A DNA stretch of 64,000 nt from Citrobacter freundii (GCA_003243445.1 QFQQ01000012.1:1-64000); one strand, 5' to 3'; counted from the first letter of the stretch, positions 11,897-19,327 are shown. The notes: generated by a model not told the origin, from the sequence alone. Program-made: numbers and translations.

Positions 11897-13048
11897 ATGA
11901 AATCATTCATAAAAAAATTGTCACTGGCGGCGTTGATCGCTACGGGCTTTGTGGCCTGTGATAAAGTGGACAGCCTGCCACATTATGGCAATGGTAAAGC
12001 ACCCGTGCTTTCCGCTTCTGCCACAACGATCGCTGCGGCTCCCGCAGATTCAAACAAGACTGCGCTTACGCTTAACTGGACCTACCCTGATTATGCGACA
12101 GACAGCAGCAATATCAAATACATTATCGAGATCGATTCAACCGGAAAGAATTTTGCGAAAGCTGTATCGAAAGAGATCAGCGGTGTGCTGAGCACTTCTT
12201 ATCTCGCAAAAGAACTGAATAACCTGCTGCTTGGATTCGGCTACGAATTCAACAAACCGGTTGATATGGATGTGAAAGTGACTTCGTCTTACTTGAATAA
12301 TAACGAACGTCTCGCTTCCAACATTCTCAAGATCCGGATGACTCCGTACAAAATACCACCTAAAGTGGAGCTGCCGACTTCTGGCAAGCTCTTCATCGTT
12401 GGTAGTGCAACACAAGGCGAATGGGCTAACCCGGTTCCGACTCCCGCGCAGGAGCTGACGCGTATCGATGAAACAACTTTCGGTGGCATATTTGATCTTG
12501 TTGGCGGAAAAGAATTTCTCCTGTTACCTGAAAACGGAAACTGGGATAAGAAATATTCTGTAACAAACAACACCGTTCCAGGTCTGAATGAAGGTGGTGA
12601 TTTTGGTTACGGTCTTCCTCAAAACTTCCCTGGCCCAACGGCTTCAGGCTGGTATAAGATCATTGTGAACTTCCAGACCGGTAAATTCACCGTAACTCCG
12701 TTCACACAACAACATGGACTGCCATCTGCATTGTTCATCGTCGGCAATGCAACACCCGGTGATTGGAGCAATCCTGTTCCAACACCGTCGCAGCAATTCA
12801 CCAGGCTGAATTCAACCAAATTTGAGATCGCTTCACTAGCGCTGGCAAGTGGTAAAGAATACTTACTGTTGCCAGAGAACGGAAACTGGGGTAAGAAATT
12901 CGGTGTGCAGGATAATACGGTGACGACAATCAAACTTGGCGGTACGCTGGTTCCGGAAGGACAGAACATTCCAAGCCCTGAAACAGCGGGTAATTATAAG
13001 ATCACGGTTGATTTTATTAATAACTCTTATAAGCTGACAAAACTTTAA
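11897..13048 (+). CDS. SusE/SusF-like lipoprotein with two glucan-binding modules
   Basis: A 383-residue lipoprotein starting at ATG 11897; a GTG two codons upstream also keeps the frame. The signal ends LIATGFVACDK. A SusE-type N-terminal domain (LTLNWTYPDYATDSS) is followed by two tandem copies of the same module. The first begins GKLFIVGSATQGEW (about residue 160) and the second ALFIVGNATPGDW (about residue 270). Both continue with a FLLLPENGNW/YLLLPENGNW motif, and each ends with YKI(I/T)V plus a beta-strand. The duplicated modules resemble the multiple starch-binding domains of SusF. It is the last gene of the sus operon and is followed by a strong terminator. Confidence 0.88.
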   Translation: MKSFIKKLSLAALIATGFVACDKVDSLPHYGNGKAPVLSASATTIAAAPADSNKTALTLNWTYPDYATDSSNIKYIIEIDSTGKNFAKAVSKEISGVLSTSYLAKELNNLLLGFGYEFNKPVDMDVKVTSSYLNNNERLASNILKIRMTPYKIPPKVELPTSGKLFIVGSATQGEWANPVPTPAQELTRIDETTFGGIFDLVGGKEFLLLPENGNWDKKYSVTNNTVPGLNEGGDFGYGLPQNFPGPTASGWYKIIVNFQTGKFTVTPFTQQHGLPSALFIVGNATPGDWSNPVPTPSQQFTRLNSTKFEIASLALASGKEYLLLPENGNWGKKFGVQDNTVTTIKLGGTLVPEGQNIPSPETAGNYKITVDFINNSYKLTKL

Positions 13049-13061
13049 GTTTTTACAGGAT

Positions 13062-13101
13062 AAAAAGATAGGGCCGTCTGATGACGGCCCTATCTTTTTT
13101 T
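13062..13101. terminator. Bidirectional rho-independent terminator
   Basis: A 17-bp stem (AAAAAGATAGGGCCGTC and its complement) with a TGAT loop and a T-run. The A-run on the left arm makes it work for both the sus operon (plus) and the HD-domain gene (minus), which are convergent here. Confidence 0.92.
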
Positions 13102-13128
13102 GTGAATATATGTGATCAGGAAAACGGA

Positions 13129-13671
13129 TCATTTAACAACAGGCTGATGATCGATGATGAACTGAATAATATCTTCCAGTGAAACGTTAATGCGCGAGAT
13201 GGCATCGGTGATATCATCCCGGTTTACGTTTGCGGCAAAGCTCTTCTCTTTCAGTCTTTTTTTCACGCCTTTTATATCCATGCCATCATAGCCACCGGGG
13301 CGCATCAGGCTATATGCATGCACAAGCCCGCTGAGTTCATCAAAGACATAGATCATTTTATCCATCGTATTTTCCGGTTCCACACCAAAATACTTTGGGC
13401 CATGTGAGGCGATGCAGTGAATAACATCGGGATCTATCTGGCGGCGTTCCAGTTCTTCGATAATGACGCGGCAATGGTCATCAGGAAATTTTTCCCAGTC
13501 GGCATCATGCAGCAGACCTGCAAGTTCCCATTTCAATGCGGTGGCAGCATCGGCATTTTCCTTTTCGATAGCCCAGGCCTTCATGAGCGCACCAACCTGC
13601 TTCATGTGGAGGCGCAGCCGTTCGTTGGGTACCCATTCTTCCAGCAGGGCATTTGCTTCTTCAATGGTCAT
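13129..13671 (-). CDS. HD-domain phosphohydrolase-like protein
   Basis: A protein of about 180 residues of the HD superfamily, metal-dependent phosphohydrolases that often act on nucleotides. Visible motifs are H(MKQVGALM) near the N-terminus, the HD pair in GLLHDADWEKFPDDH, and later H in CIASHGPKYFG followed by YVFDELSGLVHAY. Homologues commonly begin with a sequence like MTIEEANALLEEW, so I take the ATG at 13671. The reading frame stays open upstream to 13785 with another ATG at 13731. The substrate is unknown. It is convergent with the sus operon and divergent from the OB-fold gene at 13824. Confidence 0.8.
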   Translation of the reverse strand: MTIEEANALLEEWVPNERLRLHMKQVGALMKAWAIEKENADAATALKWELAGLLHDADWEKFPDDHCRVIIEELERRQIDPDVIHCIASHGPKYFGVEPENTMDKMIYVFDELSGLVHAYSLMRPGGYDGMDIKGVKKRLKEKSFAANVNRDDITDAISRINVSLEDIIQFIIDHQPVVK

Positions 13672-13823
13672 CAGGTTGCCCGCATTTTTCGGATCGCCGA
13701 ATACGGACCGGCCCAGTTGATATACAGCCATAATAAGAAAGTAAAAGTTTTGGCTTAAAGATAATTCATCCCCGTAAAACACCATTCGCGCTAATTCGCG
13801 GCCAATCGTACTACATTTGCGTC

Positions 13824-14510
13824 ATGAGCGAAGAGATCTACAAAGGACACATAACGTTTGTCAACTACGAAAAACATTTTGCAACCATTGACTACCTGAA
13901 AGGGGGTAAAATGAAGTCGGTCAATTGTAAAACAATAAGCCCCGACGGTAAAAAATCACACCATTTCCGTGTGGGAGATAATATCCAGTTTCAGCTGAAA
14001 CTATCGGATCGTGGTGATAAACAAACGGCATATAATGTAAAGTTTCTTTACAACACGCAACTGGAGGTCTTGCTGAACCGGGCGGTGGAAGAGAACCGTT
14101 TTGCCGGTTATCTGAAAAAGGTGGATGATGACTGGCTGATCAAGGAGAGGGATAGCTATATCTTTTTCCCGCTTCGTCTGTCAAAATGGGAAGCGCCGCC
14201 AGCTGAGCAGGCAGTGAATGAAGTGATCAATTTCAGTATCCAGAACCTGGGAAAACGGAATCAGTTATACGCGGAGCTGTTCTCCCACAGCTATATCCCA
14301 GAATATAAACAGGCTGTTGAGTTGCATAAGCAGCAAAAGCCGCTGGAAGCGACAGTGACCCGTATTTCTCCCTATGCGGCATACCTGGATCTGTTTGCGG
14401 GGAAGATGCAGGCGAAACTTGAAAATGCCGAAGGTTTGAAAGAAGGGGATAAGGTCGAAGTGAAGATTACCTATATCACGCCTCACCGTATAGTAGTAGA
14501 GAAGGCTTAG
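13824..14510 (+). CDS. Two-OB-fold (cold-shock/S1-like) protein of unknown function
   Basis: A 228-residue cytoplasmic protein. The N-terminal 75 residues (GHITFVNYEKHFATIDYLKGGK) look like a cold-shock-type OB fold, and the C-terminal 65 residues (LEATVTRISPYAAYLDLFAGKMQAKL and KEGDKVEVKITYITPHRIVV, each a short block) look like an S1-type RNA-binding domain. The middle segment is alpha/beta with no recognised family. A role in binding RNA or single-stranded DNA is an inference from the fold. It is a single gene; an AT-rich spacer of about 440 nt separates it from rplM. Confidence 0.65.
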   Translation: MSEEIYKGHITFVNYEKHFATIDYLKGGKMKSVNCKTISPDGKKSHHFRVGDNIQFQLKLSDRGDKQTAYNVKFLYNTQLEVLLNRAVEENRFAGYLKKVDDDWLIKERDSYIFFPLRLSKWEAPPAEQAVNEVINFSIQNLGKRNQLYAELFSHSYIPEYKQAVELHKQQKPLEATVTRISPYAAYLDLFAGKMQAKLENAEGLKEGDKVEVKITYITPHRIVVEKA

Positions 14511-14625
14511 GAAAGTGCGGGATCCCATACCAGGCAACTCAAAAGATGTCTCCATATAGTAATTGGCCGGACTTTGTGGGCAGATTATGCCGCATGGACG
14601 TCACTATCCTCATGATTTTCAATGA

Positions 14626-14650
14626 ATAAAAGGGTATTTGACTCTTTTAT
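14626..14650. terminator. Weak hairpin in the OB-fold gene-rplM gap
   Basis: ATAAAAGGGT and ACTCTTTTAT form a 10-bp stem with one G-U pair and a 5-nt loop, 115 nt downstream of the OB-fold gene. The U-run is part of the stem, so termination is uncertain. The rest of the 14511-14849 spacer shows no gene or repeat that I recognise. Confidence 0.35.
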
Positions 14651-14849
14651 CGTGTTGCTTTGACTGTTGAATTTCTATATTCAGCATCTGGCTACCCCCG
14701 GACTTAAAGGCAATGCTGGCAACAATAATCTTACTCCTGAAATTCTCCTGTTCTATCTGCATTTTGACAACGATTAAAATTTAAGTTCAAAATTTTTATT
14801 GTAAATCAGTAAGTTGTAAAGGTGTGATTTAAAATTAACCTTCTGAAAA

Positions 14850-14882
14850 TTTGGAGTGCTCCTATCTGTCGTCTTATCTTTG
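14850..14882 (+). promoter_or_regulatory. Consensus promoter of the rplM operon
   Basis: TTTG at 14850-14853 and TATCTTTG at 14875-14882, separated by 21 nt, match the Bacteroidota sigma-A form TTTG...TAnnTTTG. The predicted start of transcription is about 14889, giving a leader of about 65 nt before rplM. Confidence 0.75.
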
Positions 14883-14917
14883 CAACCCCAAAAGAAACCT
14901 TGGGAATTTTTAACATT

Positions 14918-14939
14918 TGTCGCCGGGATAGCGGCGGCA
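14918..14939 (+). promoter_or_regulatory. Leader hairpin upstream of rplM
   Basis: TGTCGCCG (14918-14925) pairs with CGGCGGCA (14932-14939), an 8-bp GC-rich stem with one G-U pair and a 6-nt loop, ending 15 nt before the rplM start codon. Ribosomal-protein operons are often autoregulated through such leaders. It is a candidate L13 or S9 binding site, but I cannot match it to a known leader family. Confidence 0.45.
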
Positions 14940-14954
14940 TTAAAAAGTAAACAA

Positions 14955-15398
14955 ATGAGCAAATTACATTTCACTACCAAACATGCGAACGAGGCTACCG
15001 TTAAACGCGACTGGTATGTTGTGGACGGTACTAATCAAACCGTAGGTCGTATGTGTGCCAAAATTGCTGCGATCCTTCGTGGTAAGAACAAGGCATACTA
15101 CACCCCTCACGTTGACACTGGTGATTATATCATTGTGATCAATGCGGAGAAAGTTATTCTGACTGGAGACAAGATCAACCAGAAGATCTATGATCACTTC
15201 ACTGGTTATCCGGGTGGTCTGAAAGAAGAAACTGCTTCTGATCTGCAAAAACGTCGTCCTGAAGTGATGATCGAGAGAGCGGTAAAAGGGATGCTTCCTA
15301 AAAACCGTCTTGGCCGCAAAATGTACAAGAAACTGTATGTGTACGCTGGTAACCAGCATCCGCACACTGCACAGCAGCCAAAGGATTTGAAATTCTGA
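14955..15398 (+). CDS. rplM: Large-subunit ribosomal protein uL13
   Basis: A 147-residue ribosomal protein, an early assembly protein of the 50S subunit. The start at ATG 14955 gives [20 protein letters not shown]; the frame stays open upstream but that stretch contains the promoter and leader. Family motifs are [20 protein letters not shown], the [17 protein letters not shown] block near residue 115 and [10 protein letters not shown] at the end. It is the first gene of rplM-rpsI-rpsB-tsf, with 39 nt to rpsI. Confidence 0.97.
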   Translation: MSKLHFTTKHANEATVKRDWYVVDGTNQTVGRMCAKIAAILRGKNKAYYTPHVDTGDYIIVINAEKVILTGDKINQKIYDHFTGYPGGLKEETASDLQKRRPEVMIERAVKGMLPKNRLGRKMYKKLYVYAGNQHPHTAQQPKDLKF

Positions 15399-15437
15399 TC
15401 TCCAAACAAACAATTCAAACATTCCAAATAATATATA

Positions 15438-15827
15438 ATGGAAAAGCAAAAAAATGGTGTTGGTCGTCGTAAAGAAGCTGTGACGCGCGTATTCCTTTCT
15501 AAAGGAGACGGTACCATCACAGTAAACGATAAAGACTATAAAACATATTTTTCACTCGTTTACCTGCAAAACCAGGTTGAGCGCCCTTTCAAAACTATTG
15601 ATGCGGTTGGTAAGTATGACGTAAAGATCAATGCAACCGGCGGTGGTGTGAAAGGTCAGGCAGAAGCTGCGATGCTCGGTATTTCCCGTGTATTGGTTGA
15701 ACTGAACCCTGAATTCCGTCCTGCTTTGAAAGCAGCCGGTCTGCTGAAACGTGACCCACGTTCTGTTGAACGTAAGAAATTCGGTCATAAGAAAGCTCGT
15801 AGAAGCTATCAGTTCTCTAAACGTTAA
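15438..15827 (+). CDS. rpsI: Small-subunit ribosomal protein uS9
   Basis: A 129-residue 30S ribosomal protein whose C-terminal tail reaches the P-site tRNA. The start is MEKQKNGVGRRKEAVTRVFL; the middle has GGGVKGQAEAAMLGISRVLV; the end KKARRSYQFSKR carries the conserved basic C-terminal SKR. The length is normal. It is cotranscribed with rplM upstream (39 nt) and probably rpsB downstream (74 nt, with a hairpin between). Confidence 0.97.
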   Translation: MEKQKNGVGRRKEAVTRVFLSKGDGTITVNDKDYKTYFSLVYLQNQVERPFKTIDAVGKYDVKINATGGGVKGQAEAAMLGISRVLVELNPEFRPALKAAGLLKRDPRSVERKKFGHKKARRSYQFSKR

Positions 15828-15844
15828 TATTCTGTTCTGGGGAG

Positions 15845-15865
15845 ATCCCGGCTTAAAGCCGGGAT
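15845..15865. promoter_or_regulatory. Hairpin in the rpsI-rpsB spacer
   Basis: ATCCCGGC (15845-15852) and GCCGGGAT (15858-15865) form a perfect 8-bp stem with loop TTAAA, 36 nt before the rpsB ATG. No U-run follows, so it is more likely a processing, attenuation or S2-binding site than a terminator. Confidence 0.45.
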
Positions 15866-15901
15866 AAGCCCGGAACATACTCAATACTATAATACTCGAA
15901 A

Positions 15902-16825
15902 ATGGAAAATAATACATCCTTACAACAGCAGCTTCTGGAAGCAGGTGTTCACTTTGGTCACCTCAGAAAGAAGTGGAATCCCAAGATGTTGCCTTACATC
16001 TTTGCTGAAAAGAAAGGTATTCACATCATTGACCTCAACAAAACTGTTGAGCACCTGCAGGAAACTGCAGCTGCAATGAAGCAGATCGCCCGCAGCGGTA
16101 AAAAGATCCTCTTTGTTGGTACAAAAAAGCAAGCGAAAGACATCGTGAGCGAGTGCGCAAAGAGAGTGAACATGCCTTTCGTTACTGAGCGTTGGTTGGG
16201 TGGTATGCTCACTAACTTCAACACTGTTCGTAAGAGCGTGAAGAAGATGCAGAGCATCGAGAAAATGCTGGGTGACGGTTCTTTTGACAGCATCACCAAG
16301 AAAGAGCGTCTGACGCTGACTCGTGATAAAGATAAAATGGAGAAAGTGCTGGGTGGTATCGCTCAACTGGGCCGTGTACCTGCTGCTTTGTTCCTGGTGG
16401 ATATCGGTCATGAGCATATCGCTCTTGCTGAAGCAAAACGCCTGGGCATCTCTACATTCGGTATCGTTGATACCAACTGTGATCCTAATAAGGTTGACTT
16501 CGCAATCCCTGCGAATGATGACGCTACAAAATCTATCGCTATCATCGTTAACTATCTGACTGCGGCGATCGCTGAAGGTCTGGCTGAACGTCAGGCTGCA
16601 AAAGATGACGAGACAGATGAAACAGCTGATGATGACAACGCAAAAAGAGCAGCACGTCTTGAAGCTGAAGCGCAGGCTGAAGGTGGTCGTGGACGTGGTG
16701 GAAACCGTGGCGGCGGTGGCCGTGGCGGTAACAACAATGCTGGCGGTGGTCAGGGCGGCGGACAACGTCGTCGTGCCGGCGGTGGTGTAGCTGGTGGCCG
16801 TGGTCCTGGCGGTGGAAAAAGATAA
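15902..16825 (+). CDS. rpsB: Small-subunit ribosomal protein uS2 with RGG-rich tail
   Basis: A 307-residue 30S ribosomal protein. Residues 1-235 are a standard S2: LLEAGVHFGHLRKKWNPKM near the start, RWLGGMLTNFNTVRKS near residue 100, and FGIVDTNCDPNKVDFAIPAND near residue 195 (written in blocks). After an acidic linker (KDDETDETADDDN) comes a tail of roughly 50 residues composed almost only of Gly, Arg and Asn, such as GRGRGGNRGGGGRGG. Usual S2 proteins end before this. The tail resembles eukaryotic RGG RNA-binding segments; its function is unknown. It precedes tsf, the common bacterial arrangement, but a 90-nt inverted repeat lies between them. Confidence 0.96.
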   Translation: MENNTSLQQQLLEAGVHFGHLRKKWNPKMLPYIFAEKKGIHIIDLNKTVEHLQETAAAMKQIARSGKKILFVGTKKQAKDIVSECAKRVNMPFVTERWLGGMLTNFNTVRKSVKKMQSIEKMLGDGSFDSITKKERLTLTRDKDKMEKVLGGIAQLGRVPAALFLVDIGHEHIALAEAKRLGISTFGIVDTNCDPNKVDFAIPANDDATKSIAIIVNYLTAAIAEGLAERQAAKDDETDETADDDNAKRAARLEAEAQAEGGRGRGGNRGGGGRGGNNNAGGGQGGGQRRRAGGGVAGGRGPGGGKR

Positions 16826-16830
16826 TTTAA

Positions 16831-16920
16831 GTTTACTAGTTTAAAAGTTTAATAGTTTAAAGGTTTGCAGTACTTCGGTCGGTCAAACTTTTAAACCTTT
16901 AAACTTTTAAACGCTTAAAC
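16831..16920. repeat. 8-nt phased inverted array between rpsB and tsf
   Basis: The left arm (16831-16867) is GTTTACTA, GTTTAAAA, GTTTAATA, GTTTAAAG, GTTTG. The right arm (16884-16920), read on the minus strand, is GTTTAAGC, GTTTAAAA, GTTTAAAG, GTTTAAAA, GTTTG. The two 37-nt arms are complementary with a few mismatches and enclose a 16-nt loop. RNA from either strand could form a long hairpin. Confidence 0.85.
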
Positions 16921-16957
16921 AAGTAATCTCATTCATAAAACTTAAATAACTAGACAT

Positions 16958-17794
16958 ATGAGCGCTGTAACAATTAGTGCACAAGATATCAATAAACTGC
17001 GCCAGGCTACTGGTGCGGGTATGATGGACTGCCGCAAGGCATTGACTGAAACAAATGGTGACTTCGAAGCTGCGATCGACTGGCTGCGTAAGCATGGTCA
17101 GAAAGTTGCTGCAAAAAGAAGCGACCGTGAGGCGAAAGAAGGTGTGGTAATTGCTCAAACAACTCCTGATCACAAATCTGGTATCGTTGTTTGTGTAAGC
17201 TGTGAAACTGACTTCGTTTCTAAAAACACTGATTTTGTTGCTTTCGTTCAAAGCATTGCCGATGCTGCGATCGCAAACAACGTTAACTCTGCAGAGGAAC
17301 TGAATGAAGTATCTGTAAACGGTACAAAAGTTTCTGCGCTGATCAACGATAAACTGGCTGCTATCGGTGAAAAGATCGGTATCACTAAGTTTGAAAGAGT
17401 GAATGCTCCTTACGTTGCTTCTTATATTCACGGTGCTTACCGTATCGGTGTACTGGTTGGCCTGAGCAAAGAATCTGCTGAAGCTGGTAGCGACGTTGCA
17501 ATGCAGATCGCAGCGATGAACCCGGTTGCGGTTGATGCTGACAGCGTTGATGCTGATACAGTAGCACGCGAAAAAGCGATCATCGTTGAGACAATGAAAG
17601 CTGATCCTAAAATGGCTGGCAAACCTGAGGAAATGATCTCTAAGATCGCTGAAGGCAAACTCGGTGCATTCTTTAAAGAGAATACACTGACAGCACAGGC
17701 TTTCGTAAAAGACAACGGCATCAGCGTTGCAGAGTACCTGAAAAAAGCAGGTGATGTGAAAGTAACAGAATTCAAAAGGGTTGCTCTGGGCTAA
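16958..17794 (+). CDS. tsf: Translation elongation factor Ts
   Basis: A 278-residue nucleotide-exchange factor that regenerates EF-Tu-GTP. The UBA-like N-terminus INKLRQATGAGMMDCRKAL (about residues 9-27) is followed by the TDFV motif in SCETDFVSKNTDFVAF (about residues 79-94) and two core domains ending EYLKKAGDVKVTEFKRV. The length is normal and it ends at a strong terminator. Its 132-nt upstream spacer holds the inverted array at 16831-16920. Confidence 0.97.
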   Translation: MSAVTISAQDINKLRQATGAGMMDCRKALTETNGDFEAAIDWLRKHGQKVAAKRSDREAKEGVVIAQTTPDHKSGIVVCVSCETDFVSKNTDFVAFVQSIADAAIANNVNSAEELNEVSVNGTKVSALINDKLAAIGEKIGITKFERVNAPYVASYIHGAYRIGVLVGLSKESAEAGSDVAMQIAAMNPVAVDADSVDADTVAREKAIIVETMKADPKMAGKPEEMISKIAEGKLGAFFKENTLTAQAFVKDNGISVAEYLKKAGDVKVTEFKRVALG

Positions 17795-17814
17795 TCCTTG
17801 TTGAAAAAAGATAG

Positions 17815-17847
17815 AAAGGCCGCTTCGATGAGAAGCGGCTTTTTTTA
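17815..17847 (+). terminator. Terminator of tsf
   Basis: GCCGCTTC, loop GATGA, GAAGCGGC, then a run of seven T. It closes the rplM-tsf operon. Confidence 0.93.
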
Positions 17848-17875
17848 TTGATACACGATCATCTTTCCCTTGTTC

Positions 17876-18118
17876 TTAACCAGTCTTTATCAGTTTTCTA
17901 AGTTTTGAGACGTCGATGCCGATAACTTTACTTATTTCAACAATATCACGGCCATTACTTAAAAGTGATTTTGCAATTCTTGATATAGCTATACGTTCGC
18001 CTTCGAGACGACCTTGTTCCTTACGTTTTTGTCTGGCTTTTTCCTCACCAATCACCAGTCCGTCAGCAAACCCTTGCTGGTATCTCAGATCTTTTTTTAT
18101 ATCGAAATGTATAGGCAT
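17876..18118 (-). CDS. Stand-alone C-terminal tail of an Rpn-family protein
   Basis: An 80-residue ORF beginning MPIHFDIKKDLRYQQG, the same 16 residues that begin at internal Met215 of the neighbouring Rpn gene. It then keeps the same plan: a charged ERI/EQGRLEGERIAIS segment, and a short C-terminal helix pair (SRIAKSLLSNGRDIVEISKV...). A stop codon lies four codons before its ATG, and no trace of the nuclease domain remains upstream. It may be a truncated duplicate (pseudogene), or a genuine small gene making only the tail. The second reading is attractive because Rpn loci are known to make a C-terminal antitoxin-like protein (RpnS) from an internal start. Divergence from its neighbour outside the first block suggests an old duplication. 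Confidence 0.65.
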   Translation of the reverse strand: MPIHFDIKKDLRYQQGFADGLVIGEEKARQKRKEQGRLEGERIAISRIAKSLLSNGRDIVEISKVIGIDVSKLRKLIKTG

Positions 18119-18154
18119 ATTTTCTGTTTTAAATTTTTATGCTGATAAATGTAG

Positions 18155-18177
18155 CTGTGGCTAAGCTTCAGCCACGG
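18155..18177. terminator. Hairpin between the Rpn gene and its tail copy
   Basis: GTGGCT (18157-18162) and AGCCAC (18170-18175) with flanking pairs form a short stem-loop just downstream of the Rpn gene on the minus strand. No long U-run follows, so termination is possible but weak. Confidence 0.35.
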
Positions 18178-18200
18178 ATATTTCCTTTAAATTATGCAGA

Positions 18201-19148
18201 TCAATCCCGGGTGTTTAATAACTGATGAAGCACTGAGAGTTCAATCCCCGTATTCTTATTTACTTCGTCAATACTATAACCGCTATTTAAGAAAGCTTTT
18301 GCAATTGTTAAAGCAGTTGTAAGTGCGCCTTCGAGACGACCTTCCTCCTTTCCTTCCTGCTTGCCTTCAAGATGGCCTTCAAGACGGCCTTCCCGCCTGC
18401 CTTCCCGCTTACCTCTTCGTTCACCTTTTTGCACACCCTTTGTCATTCCTTCAGCTAATCCCTGTTGATACCGGAGATCTTTTTTTATATCAAAGTGTAT
18501 AGGCATATTTTTTTCCTCCTCTAAAATTTGTTCCTGAATAATTTTACTTCGTAGTTGACTCACAATCTCCAGCTCCTTTAGCCGGTCTTTTAATTCCGCC
18601 GGTGAGTGAGGCAATAACTCATGCAACCTAGCTAATATTTTTTGAATAATTATTCGACTATCCTCCATGTTATAAGAGCCTAAAATCGCAAGTACTATTT
18701 CCCGCGTCTTGTCGGATTTTAAAAATAATTCAGCGTCTATGTTTCTTATATCTATTACATCACAGCGGTAATAATTATTATTAAAGGTGACCGTATCATC
18801 CATCCTCAGAGGTTTCTCTCCGATATAAATAACCATTCCAATGATATTTGTATCGTATTTCAGGTGAAGCATAAAATCATACGAAGCCATCCGTTTGGCC
18901 ATATTCCGGTCGTTACCTTTTTGAAATTCCAGATGAAAGATAAAATCCTTTTCGCCATCCACTTCTATCCTTAATACTGCATCAGCCTCCTGTTCTTTTA
19001 TATGCTGACGCATAGTATGAGGGAGCGCTACCGCGGAGGATTTCCGTCCCGGAAAAAAATGATGTAACAGAATATGACTCAGATTCTCAAAGCTTTCCCG
19101 CAAGATCTTATCATACACTTTCCCGCCGCTGTTTCGCTGCTTCTTCAT
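18201..19148 (-). CDS. Rpn-family recombination-promoting nuclease (PD-(D/E)XK)
   Basis: A 315-residue protein of the Rpn/PDDEXK transposase-like family. The N-terminal region has the family pattern YDKILRESFENL..., a catalytic-type D56 in EQEADAVLRI and E74-x-Q76 in FIFHLEFQKG, then YDFMLHLKYDT and a cysteine-containing YRCDVIDIRNID. Family members nick or cut DNA, raise RecA-independent recombination, and at least some act as toxic anti-phage effectors. Residues 215-315 form a separate tail: MPIHFDIKKDLRYQQGLAE, then a run of EGRREGRLEGHLEG-type repeats, then a helical C-terminus. A strong Shine-Dalgarno-like AGGAGG precedes Met215. The tail is duplicated as a separate ORF just downstream. 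It is flanked by tsf and a DapA-like gene with no obvious operon partner. Confidence 0.85.
   Translation of the reverse strand: MKKQRNSGGKVYDKILRESFENLSHILLHHFFPGRKSSAVALPHTMRQHIKEQEADAVLRIEVDGEKDFIFHLEFQKGNDRNMAKRMASYDFMLHLKYDTNIIGMVIYIGEKPLRMDDTVTFNNNYYRCDVIDIRNIDAELFLKSDKTREIVLAILGSYNMEDSRIIIQKILARLHELLPHSPAELKDRLKELEIVSQLRSKIIQEQILEEEKNMPIHFDIKKDLRYQQGLAEGMTKGVQKGERRGKREGRREGRLEGHLEGKQEGKEEGRLEGALTTALTIAKAFLNSGYSIDEVNKNTGIELSVLHQLLNTRD
18504..18520 (-). promoter_or_regulatory. Internal Shine-Dalgarno and start codon in the Rpn gene
   Basis: On the minus strand AGGAGG (18515-18520) lies 8 nt before the in-frame ATG at 18506-18504 (Met215). This is ideal spacing, and such a site is rare in this window, where most genes lack a Shine-Dalgarno sequence. 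Translation from it would give a 101-residue tail protein, the counterpart of the ORF at 17876-18118. Confidence 0.6.
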
Positions 19149-19327
19149 ATTGCTAAGCTATATCCTGAGAAGTCCGGGCGTATGGGGTTTTCATCGTTAA
19201 ATAATGTTTTTTCCTGTTGTTATCATGATCTTTCATTTCAGTATATCGTATTATTGTTGCAGGAATACAAAGTATTCGCTGGAGTCCTGATCAATACCAG
19301 CAAGGCAGACGATCTAAAATCTACCAG

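Noticed and set aside
15920..16765. 281-codon minus-strand ORF opposite rpsB
   Set aside because: Antisense to rpsB, with Ser/Thr-rich low-complexity sequence produced by the RGG tail. There is no sign of coding function.
17876..19148. Insertion sequence (transposase-like family name)
   Set aside because: The PDDEXK 'transposase-like' label is historical. No terminal inverted repeats or target duplication are visible, and the Rpn nuclease interpretation fits better.
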